From NCBI GenBank assembly GCA_039933105.1, contig JBDTOT010000005.1:62001-126000 (forward strand): DNA of 64,000 nt, written 5' to 3'. Numbering within the stretch: the stretch's first letter is position 1; the number at the start of each line of letters is the position of its first letter. The position numbers and the translations under genes are program-made. Positions 7,814-16,186 of this stretch are shown one piece after another. The notes under the pieces are model-generated. The model did not search any database and was not told the origin of the DNA. It was given only the letters and a program-made list of their open reading frames with translations. Source of the DNA: FEN-1219 sp039933105 (GTDB taxonomy: Bacteria; Pseudomonadota; Gammaproteobacteria; Steroidobacterales; Rariloculaceae).

Positions 7814-9031
7814 GTGGCGGCCTTCAGTTTCAACGAGTTCTACCAGCGCAACCGGCGCATCGTCATTTGGGTCATCCTGTTTGGCCTGTTGTGGCTGCTG
7901 CGGGATTTCTTCGGCGTCGTATTGCTGTCGTTCGTGCTGGCGATCGTCGCGGCGCCCCTCGCGGACGTCGGAACGCGGCGTTTGCGGCTTCCGCACTGGT
8001 TCGCGCTGACGCTGGTCTATTTGACGTTCCTCGTCGTCTTGGGCTCGTTCGTAAGGTTCGTCGTGCCCAGCGTGGCGTCCGAGGTGAACCGCATGATCGG
8101 TAACCTGCCAGCCACGGAGTCGAGCGTCATTGAGGCCAAGAACCGGCTCGTCGACGCTTACCCGACGCTGCGCCAGCCGTTGAACGGCTTCCTTCGTAGC
8201 GCTCTGCTCGACGAGCGGGTTGCTAGTATCGAATCGCAGCTCACCGCCGAACGCCAGCGACTGAACGTGACCGACGAGCAGATAACTGCGAGTGCGAACG
8301 GTACGACGCCCCCCGTGGGCGCGCTCGCGGAGTACTTCAAACGCCAGGATCAGCTGTACGTGAACGAGTTGATGGCGGGGCAATTCCAGCGCGTGCGAGA
8401 TTACGCCCCCGCAGTCATCAACATGATGTACCGCGCCACAGCCACGATGCTGCTCGGCCTCCTGTTCAGTTTTCTGATCCTGATCGATTTAAAGCGGCTC
8501 GCGCTCGGCATCGAAGGTCTTCGCAACTCCCGCGTCGGGGACTTCTACGCCGAGGCGGCGGAACCCGTGGCGCGATTCGGCATGGTGCTTGGTCGTGCCA
8601 TCGAAGCGCAGGCAGTGATCGCGGTCGTGAACACCGCGCTCACGCTCGTGCTCATGCTGTTGCTCGGCATTCCGCTCGTGGCGATGTTGTCGGTGATCGT
8701 ATTCGCCTGCAGCTTTCTGCCCGTGATAGGCGTAGTCGCATCCACGGCACCCATTGTGCTCGTGGCGCTGAACGCCGGCGGCCTCGGTCTGTCGGTGACG
8801 GCCGTGTGGGCCTTGATCGTGCTGCATGCGGCCGAGGCGTATCTCTTGTATCCGTATATCTACGGCAGGCATCTGAAGTTGAATCCCGTGCTCACGGTGA
8901 TCATCCTGTACGTCGCGTATCACGCCTTCGGGCTGTGGGGCATGCTGCTAGGCGTTCCCGTGGCGCGCTATTTCATCAATGACGTGATCGGCTTGAGTTT
9001 GCGAGACGATCCCGTGGCGCCGGCCGTCTAA
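7814..9031 (+). CDS. AI-2E family transporter (PerM/TqsA-like)
   Basis: 405 aa polytopic inner-membrane protein with 7-8 predicted transmembrane segments: two near the N-terminus (VIWVILFGLLWLL; VVLLSFVLAIVAAPLAD), one at about 75-95, one at about 210-230 and a C-terminal cluster. The C-terminal part has the family pattern GMVLGRAIEAQAVIAVVNTA, LLGIPLVAMLSVIVFACSFL, PYIYGRHLKLNPVLTVI and LWGMLLGVPVARYF. Members export quorum-signal molecules or act as Na+/H+ antiporters, so the substrate cannot be specified. The soluble stretch at about 95-200 between the second and third membrane segments is usual for the family. Start is GTG, directly downstream of a -10 hexamer. Confidence 0.85.
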   Translation: MAAFSFNEFYQRNRRIVIWVILFGLLWLLRDFFGVVLLSFVLAIVAAPLADVGTRRLRLPHWFALTLVYLTFLVVLGSFVRFVVPSVASEVNRMIGNLPATESSVIEAKNRLVDAYPTLRQPLNGFLRSALLDERVASIESQLTAERQRLNVTDEQITASANGTTPPVGALAEYFKRQDQLYVNELMAGQFQRVRDYAPAVINMMYRATATMLLGLLFSFLILIDLKRLALGIEGLRNSRVGDFYAEAAEPVARFGMVLGRAIEAQAVIAVVNTALTLVLMLLLGIPLVAMLSVIVFACSFLPVIGVVASTAPIVLVALNAGGLGLSVTAVWALIVLHAAEAYLLYPYIYGRHLKLNPVLTVIILYVAYHAFGLWGMLLGVPVARYFINDVIGLSLRDDPVAPAV

Positions 9032-9044
9032 TTCGAGGCTTCCG

Positions 9045-9329
9045 ATGCAGCAACCATCGAATCGCGTCATCGTCACCGTCATCGGCGAGGACAAGGTCGG
9101 TATCATCGCGAACGTGTCCACGTTGCTCGCGGAAGCGAATGCCAACATCGTCGACATCTCGCAGACCACGCTGCGCGAGTTCTTCACGATGATCATGCTC
9201 GTGGACATGGACAAAGCTTTAGTGCCATTCGACGAGCTGAAGCGGCGTTTGAACGTGAAAGGCGAGGCTATGGGACTTCGCATCGACGCTCAGCATGAAG
9301 ACGTGTTCAAGTTCATGCACCGCGTCTAA
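9045..9329 (+). CDS. ACT domain protein, UPF0237 family
   Basis: 94 aa, consisting of a single ACT domain (VIVTVIGEDKVGIIANVSTL, then EANANIVDISQTTLREFFTM). The UPF0237 family is a stand-alone ACT protein nearly always encoded directly before a PFL-like UPF0210 protein, as here with a 12-nt gap. ACT domains bind small ligands such as amino acids, but the ligand is not known for this family. Start ATG 9045, 13 nt after the preceding stop. Confidence 0.9.
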   Translation: MQQPSNRVIVTVIGEDKVGIIANVSTLLAEANANIVDISQTTLREFFTMIMLVDMDKALVPFDELKRRLNVKGEAMGLRIDAQHEDVFKFMHRV

Positions 9330-9341
9330 CGAAGCACCGCC

Positions 9342-10709
9342 GTGTCCATTCAGTTCTCGCCGCAGGAGATTCTCGAGACCATCCGCATGGTGCAGATGGA
9401 GAATCTCGACATCCGCACAATCACAATGGGCATCAGCTTGCGCAACTGCGCGCATCCGGATCTCGAAGTTGCGGCCGCGAAAGCCTACGAGAAGATCTGC
9501 CGCGCCGCGGAGCGGCTCGTCGCCGTGGGCGACGAGATCGAGCGCGACTATGGCATTCCGATCATCAACAAGCGCGTCTCCGTCACGCCGGTGGCGCTCG
9601 TAGCCGAAAGCTCGGCGAGCCGCGACTACGTGGTGTTCGCACGAGCGCTCGAACGCGCGGCAGCGACGGTCGGCGTGAACTTTTTGGGCGGCTTCTCCGC
9701 GCTCGTGCACAAGGGCATGACGCCCGGCGACGAAGCGTTGATCAACTCTATCCCGGAGGCGCTCGCGGTCACCGAGCGAGTGTGTGCGTCGGTCAACGTC
9801 GGTACCACGCGTGCCGGTATCAATATGGATGCCGTGCGGCGCATGGGCGAGATCGTGTGCGAGACGGCGCAGCGCACTGCCGACCGGGACGGCGTGGGCT
9901 GCGCGAAGCTCGTGGTGTTCTGCAACGCCGTGGAAGACAACCCGTTCATGGCCGGCGCGTTCCACGGTATCGGCGAGCCCGATTGCGTCATCAACGTCGG
10001 CGTCAGTGGCCCTGGCGTCGTGTTGCGCGCGATCGAGCAACAGCCCGACATCGATCTCGGGGAGCTCGCGAGCGTGATCAAGCGCACCGCGTTCAAGATC
10101 ACTCGCATGGGTGAGCTCGTGGGCCGCTCCGCGTCGGCGAAGCTCGGCGTGCCGTTCGGCATCGTCGATTTGTCGTTGGCGCCGACGCCGGCGCAGGGCG
10201 ACAGCGTCGCGCGGATTCTCGAGGTCATGGGCCTCGAGCGCGTCGGCACGCACGGTTCGACGGCGGCGCTCGCCATGTTGAACGACGCGGTCAAGAAGGG
10301 CGGCGCAATGGCATCGAGCCACGTCGGCGGGCTGTCGGGCGCATTCATTCCGGTGTCCGAGGACGCCGCCATGATCGATGCCGCCATTGCGGGCTCGATC
10401 ACGTTCGACAAGCTCGAAGCCATGACCTGCGTGTGCTCCGTGGGGCTCGACATGATTGCAGTGCCCGGCGACACGCCGCCCGAAACGATCGCCGCCATCA
10501 TCGCGGACGAAGCCGCAATCGGAATGATCAATCGCAAGACCACGGCCGTGCGCGTGATCCCTGCGCCCGGCAAGAAAGTGGGCGACATGGTCGAGTTCGG
10601 TGGTCTGCTCGGGCGCGCGCCGGTGATGGCGCTGCACCGCGAATCGAGCGCCGCGTTCGTGCGCCGCGGCGGGCGAATTCCTGCGCCGCTGCAGGCGTTC
10701 AACAATTGA
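9342..10709 (+). CDS. PFL family protein, UPF0210 (DUF711)
   Basis: 455 aa, full length for UPF0210. Recognised by VQMENLDIRTITMGISLRNC, NKRVSVTPVALVAESSA, GGFSALVHKGMT, VNVGTTRAGINMDAV, IVDLSLAPTPAQGDSVARIL and CSVGLDMIAVPGDTPPETIA. The fold is distantly related to pyruvate-formate-lyase-like proteins; no catalytic activity is established. It forms a two-gene unit with the ACT protein, which probably regulates or stabilises it. Start GTG 9342 follows the family N-terminus without extension. Confidence 0.9.
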   Translation: MSIQFSPQEILETIRMVQMENLDIRTITMGISLRNCAHPDLEVAAAKAYEKICRAAERLVAVGDEIERDYGIPIINKRVSVTPVALVAESSASRDYVVFARALERAAATVGVNFLGGFSALVHKGMTPGDEALINSIPEALAVTERVCASVNVGTTRAGINMDAVRRMGEIVCETAQRTADRDGVGCAKLVVFCNAVEDNPFMAGAFHGIGEPDCVINVGVSGPGVVLRAIEQQPDIDLGELASVIKRTAFKITRMGELVGRSASAKLGVPFGIVDLSLAPTPAQGDSVARILEVMGLERVGTHGSTAALAMLNDAVKKGGAMASSHVGGLSGAFIPVSEDAAMIDAAIAGSITFDKLEAMTCVCSVGLDMIAVPGDTPPETIAAIIADEAAIGMINRKTTAVRVIPAPGKKVGDMVEFGGLLGRAPVMALHRESSAAFVRRGGRIPAPLQAFNN

Positions 10710-10731
10710 GCCTGCGCGCGATCAAACCCGT

Positions 10732-11793
10732 ATGAGCGAGCCGCAGGGAAGCGACGAAGCAGGGCGCCCGCCAGCTGCGTCAGTGCGCGTTCGTATTGGC
10801 ATTGCGGGCCGCATTCGACGCCTGATCGGTTCGCGCCACCGCTACCCGTGGCTGCTGCCTCTCGTGAGCTTCATCGGTGGCTGGATCGGGTTCGCGATGG
10901 TGAAGCGCGGAGAGGGCTTCGCCCGCGCGATTGCGCTGCTCGCCTTGGTCGGATGGTTCTGGTTGCTGGTCGAACCGTGGATCCGCCAGTGGATCGAGCG
11001 TCGCCGGCCGAAGATGGGCAACTTCGTCGTGAACTTCGTGAGCCAGTCGTTGCAGCAGGAACTGCTGTTCTTCTCGCTCCCGTTCCTGATCGGCGCCACG
11101 CAGCGCGATCTCGGGCAGATTGCGTTCACGGCCGTTGTGGCGCTCGCGGCGTTGGTCAGCACTGCGGATCCCATCTACGAGCGTGTCGTCGCGAGGCGTG
11201 CGGTGCGCCGGCTGCTGTTCCATGCGTACTGCAGCTGGCTGTCTGCGCTGATCGTGCTGCCCATGGTGCTGCGTTTGCCGGTCGAGCGTGCGTTGCCGGT
11301 GTCCGTGATTGCCGTCACGGCGTGGCTGCTGCTCACGTTGCCGATGTCCGTGCGCTCGTTGAAGCACGGCGTGACGCGCGCCATTTGGGTGGCCGGAGTC
11401 GTTGCGTTGCCATTCGCGCTGTGGGAGCTCCGCGCTCAAGTGCCGCCCGCGGGTCTCGCGGTTACATCGGCGCGCATCACGCAGACGATCACAGACATGA
11501 ATCCGGGGCAGGCGGTGCGCGAGATCAAGCGGACGGATCTCGAGCGCGGCGTCGTAGCGTTCGCCGCGATTCGGGCCCCGGCGGGGCTTTCGCAGGACAT
11601 CATCTTCGAGTGGTACCACAACGGCCAGTTCGAGCGCGTTTCGGCCACGATTCACGGCGGCAATGCCGATGGTTACCGAATCTTCTCGCGGAAGGTGGCG
11701 TTTCCCCCGGATGCCGCGGGCGTTTGGATCGTGGATGTGCTGACGCCGCAGGAGCAGTTGCTGCGCCGGCTCAGATTTAGTGTAGATGACTGA
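10732..11793 (+). CDS. Membrane protein with DUF5924 and DUF2914 domains
   Basis: 353 aa. After a polar N-terminus of about 40 residues come seven or so transmembrane segments: LLPLVSFIGGWIGFAMV, AIALLALVGWFWLLVEPWI, LLFFSLPFLIGATQ, IAFTAVVALAALVSTAD and others to about residue 230. The soluble C-terminal part (about 240-353) carries the DUF2914 pattern: AVTSARITQTITDMNPG, FAAIRAPAGLSQDIIFEWYHNG and FPPDAAGVWIVDVLTPQEQLL. It probably folds as a beta-sandwich in the periplasm. The function is not known; a cell-envelope role is inferred from topology alone. It begins 22 nt after the PFL gene. Confidence 0.75.
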   Translation: MSEPQGSDEAGRPPAASVRVRIGIAGRIRRLIGSRHRYPWLLPLVSFIGGWIGFAMVKRGEGFARAIALLALVGWFWLLVEPWIRQWIERRRPKMGNFVVNFVSQSLQQELLFFSLPFLIGATQRDLGQIAFTAVVALAALVSTADPIYERVVARRAVRRLLFHAYCSWLSALIVLPMVLRLPVERALPVSVIAVTAWLLLTLPMSVRSLKHGVTRAIWVAGVVALPFALWELRAQVPPAGLAVTSARITQTITDMNPGQAVREIKRTDLERGVVAFAAIRAPAGLSQDIIFEWYHNGQFERVSATIHGGNADGYRIFSRKVAFPPDAAGVWIVDVLTPQEQLLRRLRFSVDD

Positions 11794-11849
11794 CGCGCGG
11801 TGTAGGACAATCGCCCTTGCTGCCGTTTGCCGGCGCGGAATACCATGCC

Positions 11850-11878
11850 TTGACACTAGGGACAGCGCCCACTTTAGG
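11850..11878 (+). promoter_or_regulatory. Candidate promoter of the ElaB/YqjE-like cluster
   Basis: A perfect -35 TTGACA (11850-11855) is followed after 17 nt by the poor -10 TTTAGG (11873-11878). The same stretch also partly resembles a heat-shock promoter (CTTGACA ... CCCACTTTA). GGAG (11882-11885) lies 11 nt before the ATG at 11897. Confidence 0.35.
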
Positions 11879-11896
11879 GCCCGGAGATAACGCGCG

Positions 11897-12226
11897 ATGG
11901 CCAAGAAAAAGGTAACGAAAGTGACCGCCGACCAGCTGATCGAAGACCTGCAAACGGTCATACGCGATGCTGAGAGCCTGCTGGGAGCCACCGCGGCAAG
12001 AGGCGGCGAGGTCATAGGCGAAAAGATCCAGGAAGTTCGCTCGCGCGCCGAGGAATCGGTACGCGCCGCCAAGGACCGCCTCGCAGCTATCGAAGAGGAT
12101 GCGCTCGAGCGCGCGCAGGCGCTGGCTGGCGACACCAACGAATATGTGCGCGAAAACCCATGGCAAGCTGTCGGCATCGCGGCCGGCATCGGGCTCGTGC
12201 TCGGCTTGCTGGTCAGTAGACGCTAG
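11897..12226 (+). CDS. DUF883 family (ElaB/YqjD) membrane-anchored protein
   Basis: 109 aa. A long amphipathic helical region with heptad-like spacing (about 1-80) is followed by the family signature VRENPWQAVGIAAGIGLVLG and a C-terminal membrane anchor ending LLVSRR. ElaB and YqjD of E. coli are C-tail-anchored inner-membrane proteins that bind ribosomes in stationary phase; the same is possible here but not shown. It heads a three-gene cluster with YqjE-like and YqjK-like proteins, the same order as yqjD-yqjE-yqjK in enterics. Confidence 0.85.
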   Translation: MAKKKVTKVTADQLIEDLQTVIRDAESLLGATAARGGEVIGEKIQEVRSRAEESVRAAKDRLAAIEEDALERAQALAGDTNEYVRENPWQAVGIAAGIGLVLGLLVSRR

Positions 12227-12229
12227 CGC

Positions 12230-12667
12230 TTGGAATTCGACTCCGACACGCCACGCGAGAGCGCTGAAGAGCGCGAACCCGGCCCGATCGGGAGCTTGTT
12301 CCGTTCCATCGCGAGGCTCGCGGCCACGTTTGTGGCCATCGCGCACACGCGTCTCGAGCTGCTAACCACCGAGCTTCAGCAGGAGATGCACCGCATCGCG
12401 GCGATCATGGTATGGACCGTGATCGCGGTGTTTGCCACGGGCATCGGTCTGTTCATGGCGGCGCTCGTGGTCGTGTTCATATTCTGGGATACGCACCGCG
12501 TGCTGGCGTCCGTCCTTGTGACGAGCGGGTTCTTCGTGATCGTGGCGTGCGCCCTCATCGTTCTGCGGATGAAGCTCAAGAACCGGCCGCCGATTCTCGA
12601 AGGCACGCTGGCGGAGCTCGCCAGTGACGCGGACCATCTGAAAGCCGTTGCGAGAATAAGTCGATGA
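12230..12667 (+). CDS. Phage-holin superfamily III / YqjE-like membrane protein
   Basis: 145 aa from a TTG start 3 nt after the preceding stop. The central region has two membrane segments (IAAIMVWTVIAVFATGIGLF; VLVTSGFFVIVACALIVL) joined by a short loop WDTHRVLA. This is the two-helix hairpin of the Actin-holin/YqjE family, and the preceding motif LARLAATFVAIAHTRLELL is typical for it. The function is unknown. The position after a DUF883 protein and before a YqjK-like protein supports the identification. Confidence 0.8.
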   Translation: MEFDSDTPRESAEEREPGPIGSLFRSIARLAATFVAIAHTRLELLTTELQQEMHRIAAIMVWTVIAVFATGIGLFMAALVVVFIFWDTHRVLASVLVTSGFFVIVACALIVLRMKLKNRPPILEGTLAELASDADHLKAVARISR

Positions 12668-12954
12668 GCGATCGCGAACTGGAACTCGCGGAACGTCACG
12701 CGGAGCTGCGGCTGCAGTGCGCGGTGCAGCGCCGCGTGGTTGCAGCCGAAGTAGAGAACCTGGAAGCGCGCTTCCGCTCGGTCGATCGCTTCGCGATCCT
12801 GACTCGCAGCGCACTACTGCAGCCCCGTGTACTGTTGGCAGGCGTCATTGCGCTGGTCGTGTTCGGCCGGATTCGCGCGTTTAGTACGATCGGCCGCGCT
12901 TTCCTGTTGATGACTGCGGCGCGCCGGCTGTGGCGCGCTGCGAAATTGCTCTGA
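12664..12954 (+). CDS. YqjK-like protein
   Basis: 96 aa. The ATG overlaps the preceding stop codon (ATGA), so the two genes are translationally coupled. The N-terminal half is charged and helical (LELAERHAELRLQCAVQRRV), and a weakly hydrophobic segment follows (LLAGVIALVVFGRI). This matches the small YqjK family member that closes the yqjCDEK-type cluster. No catalytic residues are visible and the function is unknown. Confidence 0.7.
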   Translation: MSDRELELAERHAELRLQCAVQRRVVAAEVENLEARFRSVDRFAILTRSALLQPRVLLAGVIALVVFGRIRAFSTIGRAFLLMTAARRLWRAAKLL

Positions 12955-13044
12955 TTCCGGCGTTACCGCTAGCCTGAGCACCGGCGCGACCGCGCGTCCA
13001 GCGTGGTAGAGTCGCTCGCATCTCACGTCACGGGGGTGCAGGCT

Positions 13045-14115
13045 ATGACGATCATCAAGAATATTGTGCTGTGCGCGACTGCGTTGTTGCTCACGGGCGT
13101 GGTGCATGCGGCGGACGATGCGTGCACGGCCAGCGGCGGCCTGCAGTTCGTGTGCGGCCCGAAGAACGCCGAGGATCTCGTCGCGGTGCCAGGCACGAAG
13201 TGGTTGCTCGCGAGCGGCATGACGGACGGCGCCGGCCTCACACTCGTTAATACGAGCGACGGCGCGTATCACGTGGCGTACCCGGGGCCGAATCCCCGCG
13301 CGGCGCACGACGCGAAGTATCCGGACTGCACGACGCCGCCGAACGCGGCCGCGTTCGTCACGCACGGCCTGAACTTGAAACCGGGCACCGCCAACCATTC
13401 CACGCTGTACGCAGTCGCGCACGGTGCACGCGAGTCCATCGAAGCCTTCGATGTCGACGCCTCGGGCAAAGAGCCGGCGGTCACGTGGCAGGGCTGCGTG
13501 CTGATGCCGGAGGGCCTTGCAGCGAACAGCGTCGCGTCGTTCGCGGACGGTTCTCTGGTTGCGACCGTGCTGCTGATGCCGGGTAAGACCTTCGGTGACT
13601 CCATAGCGAAGAAGCCGACCGGCGCGGTGTTCGAGTGGTCGCCGGGCAAGCGCGGTTTCGAACTCGTCAAAGGCAGCGAGCTGCCGGGCAACAACGGCAT
13701 CGAGACGTCGCCGGACGGCAAAGAAATCTTCGTCGTGTCGTCGGGCTTGCAGACGATCGTAGCGATCTCCCACGCCAATCCGACCAAACAACTGCGCACG
13801 ACGCGGCCGCTGCCGTTCACGCCTGACAACCTGCACCGCGGTCTCGACGGCACGCTGCGCACGGCCGGCATGGCGAACGATGTGCCGGAATGCGGCGGTA
13901 CGCCGGGCCCACAGCACGATCTTTCGAAACTCGGGAGCTGCCCGCGCGGCACCATCGCGATGGAGATCGATCCTGCGACGATGAAGGGCACCCTGGTCGT
14001 GCAGACGCAGACCAACAAAGCGTTCAGCAACGCGACGATGGTGCTAGTGCAGGACGGTCAGTTCTGGCTCGGCACGTTCCAGGGCGACCGCATCGCGCAC
14101 GGTCCGTTGCGCTGA
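13045..14115 (+). CDS. Exported beta-propeller protein (SMP-30/NHL-like), function unknown
   Basis: 356 aa from ATG 13045 (CGGGGGTGCAGGCT in front supplies a purine-rich binding site). Signal peptide 1-22 (ALLLTGVVHA). The mature part has repeated four-strand-like blades: DLVAVPGTKWLLASGM, LKPGTANHSTLYAVAHG, IEAFDVDASGKEPAVTW, GIETSPDGKEIFVVSSG and DNLHRGLDGTLRTAG. This resembles six-bladed SMP-30/strictosidine-synthase-like propellers, but the acidic metal ligands could not be placed with confidence. Four or more cysteines (for example CTAS...FVCG) suggest disulfides. Its downstream neighbour is a convergent PQQ dehydrogenase; a functional link is possible but unsupported. Confidence 0.6.
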   Translation: MTIIKNIVLCATALLLTGVVHAADDACTASGGLQFVCGPKNAEDLVAVPGTKWLLASGMTDGAGLTLVNTSDGAYHVAYPGPNPRAAHDAKYPDCTTPPNAAAFVTHGLNLKPGTANHSTLYAVAHGARESIEAFDVDASGKEPAVTWQGCVLMPEGLAANSVASFADGSLVATVLLMPGKTFGDSIAKKPTGAVFEWSPGKRGFELVKGSELPGNNGIETSPDGKEIFVVSSGLQTIVAISHANPTKQLRTTRPLPFTPDNLHRGLDGTLRTAGMANDVPECGGTPGPQHDLSKLGSCPRGTIAMEIDPATMKGTLVVQTQTNKAFSNATMVLVQDGQFWLGTFQGDRIAHGPLR

Positions 14116-14138
14116 TACGCCGCGCGCGTCGCGCTGCG

Positions 14139-16052
14139 CTAGGGCAGCGCGAACGCGTGCAGTGTGTTGTTCGCTACGACGGCCACGTACTGTTTGCCGT
14201 TGCGCCCCGTATAGGTCATCGGGTTCGCGTTGACGACGTCGGTTAACTGCGCAAACCAGAGCTCGCGTCCGGTGGCCGCGTCGAACGCGCGCAAACGCGC
14301 ATCGTTCGTCGCGCCGACGAACACGAGCCCACCGGCCGTCGCCGTTGGGCCCGCGCTACCGCTGCCGCCCGTCAATTGTTTCTCCGCCGGTAATCCGCGC
14401 GTGATACCGAGTGTGCTCGTCCAGCGGATCTCGCCGGTGTTCGCATCCAGCGCCACGAGCCGCGACCACGGCGGCCGCGTGCACGGCAACGTCGCTAGCA
14501 CTTTGTCGTTCGCATCTTTCAGCGGCGCGCTGAACGTGAAGTACGGCCCCGCGCCGTCGACGCTGCCGCGATCGTACGGAATCGTGGAGCCCGCCGTGCC
14601 GCGCCCATAGTTCTTGCCGAGCTTCTTCTGCTCGATCCAACCAATCAGCGACGTGTCGTGCGCGTGGATATACAGCGTCGCTGTGCTGGGATCGGCTGCA
14701 ATGCCACCCCAGTTCACGCCGCCGCCCGCACCCGGCAGCTGCAGCGTGACCTTCGGCGCATTGCCTTCACGATGGAACGCGAACGGCGTGTACGGCCCGG
14801 CATTCAGCAAGCCGCCGCTCTTCTGCCACAGCGCTTCGCACGCGGCCACGTGCTCCGGCGACGTGTCTTCCGCGCGCACCATGTCACGCTCTTTCACGAA
14901 GTCCACGCGCGCGAGCGCCGCCGCCGGTTTCACGGGGAACGGCTGCGTCGGCGAATACCATTCGCCGGGCACGGAACCGGCCGGCACCTTACGTTCCTCG
15001 ACGCCAAACACGGGCTTGCCGGTGGCGCGATTCAGGATGAACGCGTACGCGCTCTTGCCGATCGATGCGAGCGCGGGTGTGCGCTTGCCGTTCTGCACGA
15101 GGTCGATCAACACAGGCGGATTCGGCAGGTCGAGATCCCACAGGTCGTGGTGGATGGTCTGGAAGTGCCAAACGTATCGGCCCGTGCGTGCATCGACGGC
15201 CACGATCGAATTGCCGAACAGATTCGCGCCGGGCCGGTCGCCGCCCCAGTAGTTGCCCGCTGCGCTCGAGACCGGCATGTACAGCACGCCGCGTTGCTCG
15301 TCGAGCGTCATGTACCACGCCCACACGTTGACGCCGGAACGGTTGCGCCAGCCATTGTCGAGCCACGTGTCGTGGCCGCGCTCGCCGGGTAGCGGCACGG
15401 TGTGGAATGTCCACGCGAGCTTGCCGGTGCGCACGTCGAATGCGCGCGTATCGCCCGGTTCCGCGAGTGCTATTTCGCCCGTGGTGGCGCCCAAGATTGC
15501 GAGGTCGCTGAAGATCACGGGTACGCCGTTCCACGGCACCGCAATCTGCACGACGCCGTCCATGCCGAAGCTCGGAACGAGCGCGCCCGTGCGTGCGTCG
15601 AGCGCGACGAGCGTGGGGCCGGCGACGAGCAGGATTCGTGGCGGCAGCTTGCCGTCGCCGGGCCAATACGCGACGCCGCGCGCCGTTGTGTCGAGCGGCG
15701 CGGGCAATACATGCCGCCACAGCTCGCGTCCCGTGTCGGCCTCGAGCGCCAGCACCTCGTTGCCGCGTACCGGCAGGTACATGACGCCGTCGACTACGAT
15801 CGGTGTGGCCTGCGGATTACCTCCCGCGCCCGGTGCATCGTCGTTGGCGCCCGCCGTGCGCGCGACGGCCACCTTCCACGCCTCGGCGAGTGCGCCGACG
15901 TTGGCGCGGTCGATCTGCGTCAACGCGGAGAACCGCGTGCCCGCGTGATCGTGGCTGAACATCGGCCAGTCGCCGGGCGGCGCTGCGGCCGCGCCGCCCG
16001 TAAGGAGGGTAAGGAAGAATGTCGTGTAGAGGCAGTTACGCGGCGAACGCAT
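14139..16052 (-). CDS. PQQ-dependent dehydrogenase (quinoprotein), periplasmic
   Basis: 637 aa. Signal peptide of about 23 residues (FFLTLLTGGAAAAP). An eight-bladed quinoprotein propeller follows, with family motifs WPMFSHDHAGTRFSALTQID, LALEADTGRELWRHVLPAP, GNSIVAVDARTGRYVWHFQ, TIHHDLWDLDLPNPPVLIDL and GGLVFVGATNDARLRAFDA. These are characteristic of the glucose/quinate dehydrogenase branch of PQQ enzymes. There is no CxxCH, so no haem c domain, and no N-terminal membrane domain like that of Gcd; electrons would have to leave to a separate acceptor. The substrate (sugar or alcohol) cannot be told. PQQ synthesis genes are not in the window. Confidence 0.85.
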   Translation of the reverse strand: MRSPRNCLYTTFFLTLLTGGAAAAPPGDWPMFSHDHAGTRFSALTQIDRANVGALAEAWKVAVARTAGANDDAPGAGGNPQATPIVVDGVMYLPVRGNEVLALEADTGRELWRHVLPAPLDTTARGVAYWPGDGKLPPRILLVAGPTLVALDARTGALVPSFGMDGVVQIAVPWNGVPVIFSDLAILGATTGEIALAEPGDTRAFDVRTGKLAWTFHTVPLPGERGHDTWLDNGWRNRSGVNVWAWYMTLDEQRGVLYMPVSSAAGNYWGGDRPGANLFGNSIVAVDARTGRYVWHFQTIHHDLWDLDLPNPPVLIDLVQNGKRTPALASIGKSAYAFILNRATGKPVFGVEERKVPAGSVPGEWYSPTQPFPVKPAAALARVDFVKERDMVRAEDTSPEHVAACEALWQKSGGLLNAGPYTPFAFHREGNAPKVTLQLPGAGGGVNWGGIAADPSTATLYIHAHDTSLIGWIEQKKLGKNYGRGTAGSTIPYDRGSVDGAGPYFTFSAPLKDANDKVLATLPCTRPPWSRLVALDANTGEIRWTSTLGITRGLPAEKQLTGGSGSAGPTATAGGLVFVGATNDARLRAFDAATGRELWFAQLTDVVNANPMTYTGRNGKQYVAVVANNTLHAFALP

Positions 16053-16186
16053 GCGGGCTCCGGCGTAGGAACTGGCTGGCGACTGTACTACAGGCGGCGC
16101 CGTGCCTATGTCCGCGGGGCAGCGTCGCCCGAAGGTGGCCGTGCCTCGGTCCCACGCCTAGAATCGTCGTACGAGTGGGGAGCACT

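Noticed and set aside
9219..10637. 472-codon minus-strand frame opposite the PFL gene
   Set aside because: His/Arg/Asp-rich composition, no domain, complete overlap with a conserved gene.
10780..12189. 469-codon minus-strand frame across three genes
   Set aside because: Spans two genes and an intergenic promoter on the other strand; low-complexity basic protein without homology signals.
16019..16186. N-terminal extension of the TorF-type porin
   Set aside because: It overlaps the divergent dehydrogenase start and encodes no signal peptide; TTG 16187 has a Shine-Dalgarno and a signal sequence.
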